A stretch of DNA of 64,000 bases from NCBI RefSeq assembly GCF_901000735.1, contig NC_081541.1:48183385-48247384 (forward strand), read 5' to 3'. A program made the position numbers and the translations under genes. Shown one piece after another: positions 24,601-35,530 of the stretch (the stretch's first letter is position 1; every line of letters starts with the position of its first letter). The stretch is from Corylus avellana (lineage: Eukaryota; Streptophyta; Magnoliopsida; Fagales; Betulaceae). The notes under the pieces were generated by a model that was not told the origin of the DNA, ran no database searches, and worked only from the letters and a program-made list of their open reading frames with translations.

Positions 24601-24604
24601 CCAT
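18611..24604 (-). CDS. CEQORH: Gene D: ceQORH-like quinone oxidoreductase / alkenal reductase, 4 exons
   Basis: Minus-strand exons 24604-24536, 21978-21837, 20898-20807 and 19303-18611 join to 996 nt, giving 331 aa. All introns are GT-AG and phases match genes A, B and E. Exon 1 has one extra codon (MAASNLMHAVQYDG). Diagnostic motifs are VEVPVPTPKKDE, SLNPIDW, DVAGEVVEVGPGV, FKAGDKVLA, GGGLAEFAV, the cofactor loop AASGGVG, GADEVLDYKTPEG and the C-terminus GHATGKVIVEPF. It is the nearest paralogue of gene B: introns, 3' flank and proximal promoter are shared. Intron 1 is longer (2.56 kb against 1.78 kb). About 600 bp of AT-rich DNA splits its upstream region from the ancestral promoter. The activity is predicted from the family (NADPH-dependent reduction of activated carbon-carbon double bonds). 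Confidence 0.9.
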
Positions 24605-24784
24605 ACTCACAGATGAGAAAGTTAACGGTCTTTCTGTGCAGAGAGATTGTGCAGAGAGAGGGAGAAGTGGGAGAAGATCTATATATGTTAAGGGGAAGTT
24701 CGTGGATTAACACGGTTGACGGTGGAGCAAATGACGGAGACCGTTTGCAAACGGTAAAATTTTGACAAGTGTTTTTTCTTTTGA
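24605..24784 (-). promoter_or_regulatory. Proximal upstream region of gene D
   Basis: It matches the upstream region of gene B up to about GTGTTTTTTCTTTTG and is then interrupted. A 5' leader is likely within it. No clear TATA box was recognised. Confidence 0.45.
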
Positions 24785-25395
24785 AAAATAGTTTTTTAAT
24801 TTTAAAATACTAAAAATAAAAATAAAAAAAATACTAAAACTTCTATAAAAAAAATCTAAAACTAAAAAAAATTAATAAAATAAAATCCAATGGGTGGCCA
24901 AATTAAAAAATAATAATAATAATTAAAAAAAATTCTATTTTTTAATAAAATTAAAAATTTTCGTTTTTCTATATATTTTTTTTTAAATAAAAATTTCTGT
25001 TTGAAAAAATTAAAAACTTTCATTTAAAAAAAAATAAAAATTTCGATTTTAAAATTAGAATTTTCGTTTTTGAAAAAAAATTAAAAATTATTTTATTTTT
25101 TTCAAATTTATAAAAATATTTTTGCCTTAATTGAGAAATCTGTAGAAACATTTTTATCTTTTCACTTGTCTTATAGAGATATTGATAATATTTTGGTAGT
25201 TTAGAGAGACATTGTCACAACTAAAAATTTAAAACGATATTATCAATTAGATTATAGTTTGAGGCGTACGTAAACTTTACCCTTTCAAAATTGATTTGAT
25301 AATATTTTGGAGGAGTGTTTAGTAAAAGTTAAAAATATTTTATAAAATAGAAAAATGAAAATATATATATAAACCTATGTCATGATCATAGTGGT
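24785..25395. repeat. AT-rich insertion in the upstream region of gene D
   Basis: Roughly 600 bp, very AT-rich, absent between the matching parts of the gene B promoter. Its right part (GATATTATCAATTAGATTAT, then GTTTGAGGCGTACG) resembles the arms of long-inverted-repeat elements elsewhere in plant DNA. A related sequence occurs at about 45900-46260. Termini were not resolved. Confidence 0.6.
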
Positions 25396-25985
25396 GTGAT
25401 CCGGCAGTCTTTGTGGACCGTGGTCACTGTCAGATTTAATTGGCCGCCATTGCGATTTGCGGGGTTACCAGGACCATTCGATAGAGTTGCTACCACTGCC
25501 AACATTAACATTTTTTTTTCAAAGTAATATCAAGTTATTTTTAAAAAAATGACAAAAAAATACAGAATTTTTTTTTAAAACTGAGTTAAAGAAATTTTTT
25601 TAACCTTTTTTTTTTTAATAACATGAATTTTTAATAAAATTTATTCTAATTTTGTCTTTGATATTAAAAAAACACATATTTTTTACATGTTCAAAGAACA
25701 CGTGTTATTTTTATAGACTTGGTTGTAAAAAATTTAGCAAAAAACTTCTGCATGTGTTTTAATACATTTTTTTTTAAAAAAAATTACAATCTAATTTAGA
25801 AAAACACTTTGTTTATATTTTTAATCGACGCTCAAATTATGATGAAAGGCTAAAAGCTTTTTAAAATTTTAGTCAAGAATTGGGATTCTACGTGGTGGTA
25901 CTGAAAGGTGATGCTCTTCAAATAATTTAAGCGCTCAAGAGAGCTAAAATGGTCATCACCAGATAGGTTTTGACCCCACTGACGA
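25396..25985. other. Displaced distal promoter of D, then gene-free AT-rich DNA
   Basis: 25420-25510 resembles the gene B upstream region at 9360-9440. The remainder has poly-T and poly-A runs and no recognisable gene. Confidence 0.5.
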
Positions 25986-26176
25986 ATGATGTGCTATCTT
26001 TTAGGGAGAAACTTGGTCTTATTGAGAAAATTCTTAATGTATTTATGCTGTGCTTATCTTTTAGGGAGAAACTTGGTCTTATTTGAGAAAATTCTTAACG
26101 TATTTATGATATTATCTCTATTGAGCGATCTACTTTAGTTGACTTTCTAATAAAGGTTTCACCCCATTCCCTTAAA
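25986..26176 (+). mobile_element. Probable LINE 3' end with a 60-bp tandem duplication and poly(A)
   Basis: The block CTTTTAGGGAGAAACTTGGT + CTTATTGAGAAAATTCTTAA occurs twice in tandem (about 25993-26047 and 26053-26107). It is followed by AATAAAGGTTTCACCCC and a 16-A tail. A polyadenylated end with AATAAA suggests a retroposed transcript, and LINE is the likely source. Confidence 0.45.
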
Positions 26177-26737
26177 AAAAAAAAAAAAACAAATGTTGAC
26201 TAGAAGGATTTTAGATGTGGCTCACTATTAAGACATTTTTCTTAAACCAATTTTGTTTTTTTGATAGGTATTTTTCTTAAACCAATTAAAATTCAAAACA
26301 CTTTCAAAAAAAAAATTAAAACACAACATTTTTCTTTTTTAAATGACAGAGTTTTTCTCCAAATTAGATTGAGAAAAATTCATTCAATTAAGTCTATAAA
26401 AATGACATGTGTAATTTAAACATGTTAAAAACACGTGTTTTTTTAATATCAATGACAAAATTAAAATAAATTTTATTAAAACTTTATGTGCATCTCACAT
26501 ATTATTAAAAAAAATAAACATATATTATTTTTATAGACAACTTGAAAGAAATTTTTTCAAAAAGGAAAACTCTGTCTATTGATTTTTTAAAATTTTTTAA
26601 TTTTTAATTTTTTTTGCTGTCGAGCGGTAATTATCTATATACTCTTTCTTTCTCCCTTCTCGTGTCCTTCTAGAAAGAGGTGCAATTATATATTTTTATG
26701 ATGGGAGAGCCCAAACCTCATATGGATGGGTTATTAT

Positions 26738-26770
26738 GGACCGTCCACATCACTCTGATGTGGACGGCCC
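26738..26770. repeat. Tight 15-bp stem with 3-base loop
   Basis: GGACCGTCCACATCA and TGATGTGGACGGCCC are reverse complements with one mismatch around the loop CTC. It may be the centre of a small fold-back element. No gene surrounds it. Confidence 0.7.
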
Positions 26771-27676
26771 ATCTACCGGTAGGCCCTCCCTATTGAAAAC
26801 AGGGCTAGAAAGTGACAAAACCATTAGCTGCTTTGAGAGAGATATAGAGAGCAACCTCTGTCTCTTATCAAGGGTGAAATTATATATATATATATAGTCC
26901 TTTTGTATTTATATAAAATAAAAACAAATAAGTATTAAACTTAATTTCATAAGTAATTGTATACAAAAGTTACATGTCTATAAAATCATGTTTAAAATAA
27001 CTTCTCACTTGAATACAATTTTTTTTTTTTTTTTGTTAATTTGCTATAAACATGTATAAAAAAAAAAAAAACAAAAATATAACGTCTCTTTCAAATTATG
27101 CTGGACGGCGATCTTTCATGGAGTAAAATTCATCCATTATCAATTATGTAATGTAGTGAAATATTTTATCAATTTATTTATTATCATAAGGACTTGGCAA
27201 CCCCAAAAACATTTTAAGAAAAAAATACAAAAATCAATTCTTATAGTTTAGTTGATTTACAATTAACTTCATGAAATTTAATTGAGCGAAATTTAACAAT
27301 AGGAAGTAAATTATTTTTTTTTGGTATACCATAAAAACGTACATCTGAGTTCATCTTAGTATCACATAGAGTTAATTGCGAATCAAATACACCACATAAA
27401 CTAAATTTGCATTATAGCTTATGATACTAAAATGATTGGCTCCTACTATCAATGTAATACAGTAATTTTGAGTAAAATTTTAAGTGATTGTCAAATGAAT
27501 TTTTAAAAATCACATGCTTTATTTCTCTTTTAACAAAGCATGTGAGAAACGCTACTCATGAGCATTCTCAACTAGCATTCTTGTATAAGTGGCACATTTA
27601 CATCCACTTGTTTTTTTTAAAAAAATAAATAAATAAATAAAAGGAGACATGTTAAAATATATAAGCTTTGATACCA

Positions 27677-27943
27677 TGTTGAAATATATATAAAATATAA
27701 AATACTAAAATAAAAGAAAAAGAAAAGAAAGCGGAAGCGGATAGAGACATATGGGCTACATCTTGTATATTCACTGTATCAATCAATATTATATAACTCT
27801 CTATTTATAGAGAGACAATGAGTAGTGACCAAGAAACCCAAATTAAACCCTAAAATACGTAAGGAAAGAAATAAACCCTACATTACAAATTAAATAACGG
27901 AAATATAAAATATTCTAACAAAGGAAATAATATATTCTAACAT
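27677..27943 (-). mobile_element. 267-bp LTR, minus orientation, with PBS-like and PPT-like flanks
   Basis: On the minus strand it starts TGTTAGAATAT and ends TATTTCAACA. It is preceded by a purine-rich AGTTTGAAGGGGGA (polypurine tract) and followed by TGGTATCAAAGC, close to the usual primer-binding site for initiator Met-tRNA. It contains CTCTATAAATAGAGAG-type promoter sequence. Copia-like by style. A similar-sized LTR lies at 30432-30695. Confidence 0.65.
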
Positions 27944-28459
27944 CCCCCTTCAAACTCAAGGTGTAAGCTTGAGTTTGGAAAAGAGAATAAATTGAAGGCA
28001 TCTGAAGTCGATGGTTGGATCAAGACAATGCCGGCGAGAAAGGCTGAAAGTGACGGCCGGAGAAATACTGGAGAATAGAGACAAGCTGCTAAAAGAATCT
28101 GGTTAAGAGCCAAGCCGCAACTGACAATGACGGTCGAAGAACGAAAACTAGTCATTAAATCCCTTGAAGGGCCAAACCACATTGTGCCAGGGTTCGCCAA
28201 TAACAAAGACGAGAAAGGCTGAAAGTGATGGCCGCAGAAATACCGGAGAACGTAGACAAGCCACTAAAAGAATCCGGTGAAGGGCCAAGCCGCAACTGAC
28301 AATGAGGCCAGAGAACGAAAACTAGCCGTTAAAATTCCCGTGAAGGGCCAAAACCGCATTGTGCGCCGTGGATCACAACAGAATTAAGAGATCATCAGAA
28401 GAGAATGCTAGAAAACACCATAGAAACATCATAAGACTTTTATTGAAAGCCACAGAAAC
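27944..28459 (-). mobile_element. LTR-element internal region with a tandem repeat, ending at gap 2
   Basis: Two units of about 190 bp (28030-28185 and 28220-28370) share GCCAAGCCGCAACTGACAAT and a GAACGAAAACTAG block. The single long frame here is repeat sequence, not a recognised protein. Confidence 0.55.
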
Positions 28460-28559
28460 NNNNNNNNNNNNNNNNNNNNNNNNNNNNNNNNNNNNNNNNN
28501 NNNNNNNNNNNNNNNNNNNNNNNNNNNNNNNNNNNNNNNNNNNNNNNNNNNNNNNNNNN
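28460..28559. other. Assembly gap 2 (100 N)
   Basis: Exactly 100 N. The flanks do not repeat each other; the right flank begins with a poly-T run and the arm of a fold-back element. Confidence 0.99.
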
Positions 28560-28569
28560 TTTTTTTTTT

Positions 28570-29052
28570 TTTGGAAAATTTACTCTACTTCTATGAAGTT
28601 TTAAGAGTTTTTCAATTCAAGCATTAATGTTTAAAAATTGGTAATGTAATCCCCTAATATTTCAAAAATTTTCAATTCAGACCTTCCGTTGCTAATTTTC
28701 GTCTAATTAGACGGAAATCATCCCACATGCATCTCACGTAGGATTTTGATGTCCTCTATTTCAATTTTGCCCACATTAAAATCTATGAAATTGAGGGTAA
28801 TTACCCTTATTAAAACCTATGAAATTACGTAATTACTCTCAATTTCATAAGTTTTAATGAGAACAAAATTAGAATAGAGGGTATCAAAATCCCACGTGAG
28901 ATGATTTCCTTCCAATTAGATGAAAATTAGTAATAGAGAGTTTGAATTGAAAATTTTTGAAATATTAGGAGGGTACATTGCCAATTTTTAAACATGAAAA
29001 TTCGAATTAAAAAATCACCGAAACTTCATATAGTAAAGTGAATTTAACCCTT
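28570..29052. mobile_element. Fold-back (long terminal inverted repeat) element
   Basis: The left arm from about 28575 and the right arm ending about 29050 are reverse complements over roughly 200 bp each, for example TTCAAAAATTTTCAATTCA against TGAATTGAAAATTTTTGAA. The axis is near 28805. It belongs to the same style as the Mutator-like fold-backs at 33099 and 39578. The left end runs into poly-T beside the gap, so its target duplication cannot be read. Confidence 0.75.
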
Positions 29053-29639
29053 TATTTATTTATTATTTTTTTTAATAACAATAGTTGTTTATCACATTGC
29101 TTTCATATTCGCTTTAGAGTGATGGGCACGTTACGTGTAGAATAATAAAACAAAGGTCAGAGATGCCAAAACAGTGCTTCATTGACTAGCCTGCCTACGA
29201 GCTAATCCATTTGATTACCTCCTTTTTGAAATGATGAACATTCGGTATTTGCAAACAATAATATAACTTTGACATCATTAATTAATTGACATTTGACCTT
29301 ATATGCACCATTTTCTTAATTCCTTCCTTCTTGGTGCCTACACAACATGGAGGGTGTTTGCAGAGTTTCTGCAAACTGTAGAACAAGAATTTGCCAGTGT
29401 GCCGATGATTATATGAAAAATAGTAAAAAAAAAAAAATGGCAATGAATTCCAACCCTGTTATCTAGTAGTAGCTTCCTTTTTATACGGTTGCTGGGCAGT
29501 TGATATTAGTTGTTGTCCCTATTTTCTCGATATCCACATTCCTGAGGAGTCTGCTGCAACTGCTTCTGATCGTGGGTCATGGCTATCATGGTGAGAGTGG
29601 TTGAGGGGTGGTGTTGGCTGGTGTTGGCATATTGATTAA
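29053..29639. other. Gene-free interval
   Basis: Low-information AT-rich DNA. No gene, RNA gene or complete element was recognised. Confidence 0.5.
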
Positions 29640-30330
29640 ATCGTGCTTGCAACACTTGGTGACCTCAACTGTCAAACTAAACAGTTAGCATAAATGGGCC
29701 ATGTTTAGCTTGTGGGCTTAGCAGACCAACTTGGGCTTTATGGGTCTTAATGGATTCTAGCCGATCCATTACCCAACAGAGGGCATCCCCTTCTAGTTTC
29801 ACCTTTTGCAGTCTCAATTCCCTAGCAAATATTGCTGCCCTCATTATCACTGGCTTCTGCAATAGCCAGATTAGTGAAGTGTTTAGGAGCTAGTAATATC
29901 ACCAATACCTCTCACATGGTCTCACGTACAATCACACCAATACCCATCTTTTCTTTGTTCTTATTTACAGTTGCATCCCAATTAACTTTCTGAGCCCACT
30001 GTAGACACTGTCCACTTTTGATCAGAGGAATTACCACACTTTCTTTTTTTTCATGCGGCCTTGTATTAGCATTTTTTTAAATCAATGAGGGTTAAATGCT
30101 TTCCTCACAATTTGAGTAGGATGACTAAACATCTCTCCATAAATCACAGAATTCGTCGAGAGCCACATATTTCTAGCCACTTTCGTCATGAGTTCAAAAT
30201 CCTCATCTTCCAATTTGTTTTGCAGCTCCACCACAATATGAATAAATCCTTCAATCTCCATGCAGCTCTTGTGTAGCCTCCTCCCACACAAACTCTATGC
30301 ATCTCTTGCAACCAGCCAATTTCACAAAAT
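29640..30330 (-). pseudogene. LINE ORF2 C-terminal relic (RNase H region)
   Basis: Minus-strand translation gives, in order, a segment like the linker after the zf-RVT domain (FELMTKVARNMWLSTNSVIY then FSHPTQIVRKA), WAQKVNWDATVNKNKEKMGI (first RNase H catalytic Asp) and FARELRLQKVKLEGDAL (the E-G-D-A motif). Stops and frameshifts break it. Confidence 0.7.
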
Positions 30331-30431
30331 ATGGCTCATGTTTTTGCCACTAATCCACAAATAGAAAATAACAAATCTGCTACGGTCTTTCTTTTGACCA
30401 AATTTGCTTTTGTGGGCAAAGCATTATTGCA

Positions 30432-30695
30432 TGTTAAATTACTAATTATCTCAAATGTTTAAACTGTAAAAATACATAATGTGGAAATAATAATAAAGAA
30501 AGGAAACAGAGAAAGACACAGAGATTAAGGTGGTTCGGCATATAACCTACATTCACACATTAAAAGCCTTGGAGGCTACATCTTTCTTTTATTAAATGGT
30601 TGAATATATATGACTAGCACTCTATTTATAGAGAGGTAATGAGGAATGTGTTTCATTCTTAACCAATGAGGGACAAGCCCACATATGCTCTAACA
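30432..30695 (-). mobile_element. 264-bp LTR, minus orientation
   Basis: On the minus strand it starts TGTTAGAGCATATG and ends TAATTTAACA, preceded by the polypurine-like GTATGAGGGGGAA. It contains CTCTATAAATAGAG. Its size and layout resemble 27677-27943, but the sequences differ. The primer-binding side is degenerate. Confidence 0.6.
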
Positions 30696-31420
30696 TTCCC
30701 CCTCATACTTAAGGTTAAAACTTGTGAAAACTTGAGTTTATTTGTGACTCGGCAATGGAGGCCGAGATAGTGGCCAGAAACTCGTTGAAGTCGGTGGCGG
30801 CCAAGGGAGGTGACTGGCGTTGATGGCACTGGATTTTGAAACATCAGTGGCTCTTGAACTTGAAACTTTGGCTACTATGGCCGGGATTTAAACTTTGGCA
30901 AATTTTGGCCAGAATGAGTCAATTATGAGCCTTACCTAGAAGCTAACTATGGGCTAAAATATGCTTGGGTTTTAAACAATACCACAAAGGCCAAAATATG
31001 GGTCTATGTCAAACAACAATAGACCACCAAATAATGGGCCAAAAAAGGGCAAAAAAGAAAAAAAAAAAAACCTAGGCCAAAACAATATGGGCAACTTGGC
31101 ATCTTTTGAATTTTTTTTTTCTTCTTTTTTTTTTTTTCCCACTAGAAAAGTTGCCAGAATATTAGCCGGAGCTGGGCGGCTGATGGTGGTGGCAGGCGGC
31201 GGCAGCTTGTTAGGCTAGTGGACTGGGCCATGAATTTGGGCTGGAGCATGGCTGAAAAGAATTGGAGCTGAATGTGGGCTGAAGCATGGCTGGGAACTGA
31301 AGCCCGCTGGGTCAGACTGACCCAAAAATAAGTGATCCGAATGGACCGGGTTGAAAATATTGGATCGGGGTGGGATGGCCTGGTTCTAACCAAAACCCTT
31401 TTTGTTGCCTCTCCTTCCAC
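30696..31420 (-). mobile_element. LTR-element internal remnant, GC-richer
   Basis: The region adjoins the polypurine side of the LTR. It contains repeated GGCC, GGCTGG and GGAGCTG phrases but no recognisable gag or pol frame. It is inferred to be the 3' internal part of a non-autonomous LTR element. Confidence 0.4.
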
Positions 31421-32239
31421 AAAAAATTCTTTGATCAAAGGGATATTTCATTGTCTAGTATCATTGTCAATAATATTGGCCACTACTACTTCATCACGTA
31501 ATCCCCTCCTTGGAGACCACTCAACTCCACTATAAGTCTTTGCTCATATTCAATTTTAATGCATATGAATATGATGGACAAAGTTTTTTTTACTTAAAAA
31601 AAAAAAACAAAAAACAAAAAAAATAAAGTCTATGAACATGTATTTTGGACAAATATCGATTTAATAAATTGCATAACATTTGCACATGTAGCTATACTGA
31701 CTCCTCCACCCTCACTTCAAATTAATTGAGGTAGCTAGGCAGTATTCATGACTTCCTATTCTACTAAATAATTAATCAATGTTTTTTTTTTTTGAGAAAT
31801 TAATTAATCAATGTTTTAGAAACTGCACCGACAAACAAATCAGAAAAAATGAGCAGTTCATTATAATTTTTTTAAATTTTTTTTTTTATTATAGCAGTTC
31901 ATTATCATTGATGCAACTTATGGTTAAACCAAGGTAAAATTGATGATATCATACACACATTTATATAATTAATTAAATGAATTTATCAAATAAGTAGATT
32001 TTTGGTATAAGATAAATTATCATAATTGTTGATTGGTCCACCAATTATATAATTCAAAATAATACCTTAATTCCCTATGATGAATTAAAATTTTATGAGA
32101 ATATATATATATATAATCTGCATTTACCAACAAATATGACCAAAGTAAAAAAGATGAACATGAAATACAAACATCAAAAAAATATCAAGATGCACAACTC
32201 TTATTCATATAATAAATTTCAGCAACTCCAGGCATATAT
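31421..32239. other. 3' flank of gene E, gene-free
   Basis: AT-rich DNA with short duplications around simple runs (TAATTAATCAATGTTTT twice near 31770-31816, and AGCAGTTCATTAT twice near 31851 and 31896). No gene was recognised. Confidence 0.5.
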
Positions 32240-35200
32240 TTATGGCTCCAAGATGATCTTCCCAATAGCTTTCTCATCCACATTCTTAGCCCAAGCATCT
32301 TCAGCCTTGCTCAGGGAATACTTTGAATCAATTACTGTCTTAAGCTTCCCTTCCTTCATCAACTTCACAAGATAATCCAGATTCTCAGCCTTGGGACTCA
32401 AGAGCACTGGGATTAGCTGCTTCTTGGAGAATGTGAGTTTCTTTAGGGCATATGTCTTTATGGCACTTGGTGTAGGATTTAGATCAAATATTTTGGCATT
32501 TGAACCCAAATTAGGCTCAAAAGTTGACCAAGGAGTGGGTGCTCCACAGTGAATTACTATGTCATATTTCTTACCAGATGGGCTCTTGAGGGCAGCCCCA
32601 TCAGGACTGGTGCAGTCCACAACCTCATCAGCCCCTAAGCTCTTGACAAGCTCAATGTGTTGGGCTACACAAGTTGCTGTAACATGTGTGTTTCCAAGCT
32701 TGGCCAGCTGCACTGCATAGCAACCCGCCCCGTCTGCGGCACCCGTGATGAGGATGTTTGCTGGCTTTCCGCTTCCATCAAGCTTGATCCCGGCGGAGTC
32801 GGTGAGGGCCTGGTAAGCCATGAGACCGGCAGCAGGTAAGCCTGCACCTTCAGCTGCTGAAACTTCTGGTGGCCTAGGAACCGTCAAGTTCGCCTTTGCC
32901 ACAATATACTCCGATAGTCCACCTCCATTCTGTTGATATATAACATGACAAATGTTAAAGTATTGATTAAATAATTAAATTTATCTTTTTCTATAAACTT
33001 AAACCTTTAAAATAAGTAGTAATTTAACATAGTATCAAAGTTAAAGTTTCTGAATTCGAATCTTAACTCTATCATTTACAATATAAATAAAAAATATTGG
33101 GAAAACTTCGCTTAATCTTCATAAATTTTCATCACTTTTGTCATCATACCCTAAAGTTCAAAAACTCTTAATTCAGTGTATCCAACTTTAAAAGTTTGCA
33201 GTACTACCCATCCGTTAAGATTTTCCGTTAAATCCTAAGAGAAGCCATGAAATTCTCAAAATACCCTTTAAAAAAAAAAAAAACAAAACAAAAAAATAGT
33301 TAATGTGTGTTTATAATTTTATAAATTTTACAATGGGTATAAATGTCATTTCACCTATTTCCTAATTGATGTAACCCTAAACCCTAACGGAAAGGGTGAC
33401 ATTGTAAATTTTTTAAAAATTTTATACACTATATTAAGAGTTTTTAAATTTTAAGAGGTGATTGGAAAAGCGATCAAAGTTCATGAGGTTAAGTGAAGTT
33501 TCCCAAAAATATTAATTGATTTCCTTCTTTCTCCCATGTTCTATTAATTAAGCTTTGTATTTCTTTAGAATTTTGCAGCAACTCTCCTGTCGTGTGCTTC
33601 TTGTAATTTTATTAGTGTTCTTTGCTGCCATTGTGTGATAGTCTTGCTGGAATATTCAATTAACCAACATAAATAAATAATTCATGCCTCGCAATCTTCC
33701 TCTTTCTCACTTGGTTTCGTGCTAATTAAGCACTCTTTATTAATTAATGTCTCCCCTCACCAACCCCAAAACTATAGAGGGATATATTTATTTATATTTA
33801 TTTATCGTAAGGCAATATACTATATATTACTACCTATAAAATATTCACAAAACCAAAGGAATTACAAGAATGAGTACTTAACTGCAAAATTGAGCATAGC
33901 TACGACTTTGTCACCAGCTTTGAAATTTTTTACTCCTGATCCTACGTCAGCGACCTCTCCTGCCACGTCAGTACCTGCTCCAACAAAGAATATCTTCATC
34001 CGAAAGATAAAAAAACAAGAAAATTACTATGCAACACTGCATATTAAAATTTTGCAAATTCAACAGACGAGTGACACAAGCAAGAATTTAATTTGGACTT
34101 TAAATTGAATGAAAAATACACACAAAGTGAAAAAAAAAAAAAAAAAAAAAAAATCATCTCATCTTTCAGGGAAATATATATATATATGGTGTTCAGAAAT
34201 TTACTATTTACCTAAAATCTTAAAATTTTGGACGGTAAAAATTTTAATAATATAATTACTATTTTAATATTTTTCTCACATGTAGGACTAAGCTTATGTG
34301 TGGTCCAGTACATAGAATATTTAATTGAAATGGGAGGTGAATATTGGATTCGAACTCATGATTTTTTACTATGATATTATGCATGTTAAATCATCATTTA
34401 TCTTAAATGCTAGTAATATTAAAAGGTTAAGCCGATAAAAAATGATAAATTTAATAATTTAATACTTTAACCAAGGACTCTATGACATCCTTTCAACTTG
34501 GAACTAAAATATTCCCTCTCCCTTTCCCTAATTTGCTTAGAGAGAGAGATAAAAAATTAAAAAAAAAAATTAAAAAAAAAGGAAAATTACAGTTTATCCC
34601 CCCAAAGTTGACAATGTTTTTTAATTCGAACACCAAAATTTTAATTTTTACAATCCACCCCCACAAAGTTCCAATTTTTTTCAATTTGACCAATATTATC
34701 CCAAAATTCCCATATTGCCCATAATTTTTATTTTTTATAAAAAAAAATAAATAAATTTGGTGGTTGCAAAAATGACCAGAATTTTTTTTAAAATTTTTAT
34801 ATATATAAAAAAAAAAAAAAAAAAAAATTATAAGCAAAATGGGAAGTTTTGGATACAATTAGTCAAATTGCAAAAATTTAAAACTTTAGGGGGTAAATTG
34901 AAAAAATTGAAACTTTGGTGTTCGAATTGAAAAATGCTGTTAACTTTGGGGGGTAAACTGTAATTTTTCAAAAAAAAATATTAAAAAAGAACCAAAATAT
35001 GATATTAGTTGAACAAATGATTGAAGCATAATAAAACACATCAATATTACAATTAGAATTAAAGTAATATAAATTACCAGGTGTTTGAGGAAATTCGCGA
35101 GGAAACATAGGGCGCAGCATGCCTTGCTGAATCCTCCAATCAACCGGACTCAAACTTGCTGCTTCCACTTTTATCAAAACCTCATCTTTCTTTGGACTCG

Positions 35201-35444
35201 GAACCGGGACTTCAACATACTGCATATATATGCAACAATATCCATCCAAAAACATTATATATATATTGCAGTAATCTTCATGATGAGTAGAAGCAAACAA
35301 ATTGATAAAAAGATTTTTCAAATTATAAAGTTCAAAAAAAAAAAAATAAATAAAAAAACTTGGGAAAAAGAACTTAACCTTGAAATCACTTGGCTCTCCG
35401 CCACAACTATTGTACTGAACTGCATGCATAAGCCTGCCTGCCAT
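32240..35444 (-). CDS. CEQORH: Gene E: divergent ceQORH-like reductase, 4 exons, altered cofactor loop
   Basis: Minus-strand exons 35444-35379, 35219-35078, 33974-33883 and 32929-32240 join to 990 nt, giving 329 aa, with the family exon phases and GT-AG introns. Exon 1 reads MAGRLMHAVQYNSCGGEPSD and lacks the GYGGG of the others. Typical parts remain: YVEVPVPSPKKDE, LSPVDW, DVAGEVADVGSGV, FKAGDKVVAM, GGGLSEY and AIGKIILEP. The nucleotide-binding loop is GAADGAG where A, B and D have AASGGVG, so the first loop glycine is Asp and the leading Ala is Gly. Other changes are CVAQHIE for CGARNIE, VDCTSPDG for LDYKTPEG and HCGAPTPWS for HCA-GIPWS. Intron 1 is only 159 bp. The frame is fully open, so it is probably expressed, but cofactor use may differ. 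This is the oldest-looking member of the cluster. Confidence 0.87.
32954..33035 (+). mobile_element. TRIM-type terminal repeat in intron 3 of gene E
   Basis: It begins TGTTAAAGTATTGATT, passes through CTATAAACTTAAACC and ends TAATTTAACA, followed by TAGTATCAAAG, a primer-binding-site-like sequence. It resembles the 5' repeat of the TRIM at 43086-43350. A possible reversed partner is at about 34390-34470 in intron 2. Confidence 0.5.
33099..33504. mobile_element. Mutator-like fold-back MITE in intron 3 of gene E
   Basis: 406 bp with ends GGGAAAACTTCGCTTAA and TTAAGTGAAGTTTCCC and long related arms, flanked by a perfect 9-bp target duplication aaaaatatt (33090-33098 and 33505-33513). A 9-bp duplication is the mark of Mutator-type transposition. 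No coding capacity. Confidence 0.85.
34581..34969. mobile_element. Fold-back MITE in intron 2 of gene E
   Basis: The ends GGAAAATTACAGTTTA(T)CCCCC and GGGGGTAAACTGTAATTTTTC are reverse complements, with arms of about 130 bp (GTTCGAATTGAAAAA against TTTTTAATTCGAAC). Both flanks are poly(A), so the target duplication cannot be defined. Confidence 0.8.
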
Positions 35445-35530
35445 TTCCACACTCAATGATGAAAAGCTTAACGAGAGAAAAAGAGAGAAAGAGAGCACTG
35501 CAACGTAGAGGCACTGCTCCTTGGAGTGGC

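Noticed and set aside
27937..28206. 89-codon minus-strand frame beside the LTR at 27677
   Set aside because: It covers the polypurine tract and a tandem repeat unit, and the second unit does not keep the frame.
34493..34858. 121-codon frame rich in Phe, Ile, Asn and Lys
   Set aside because: It is the translation of AT-rich fold-back arms, not a protein.
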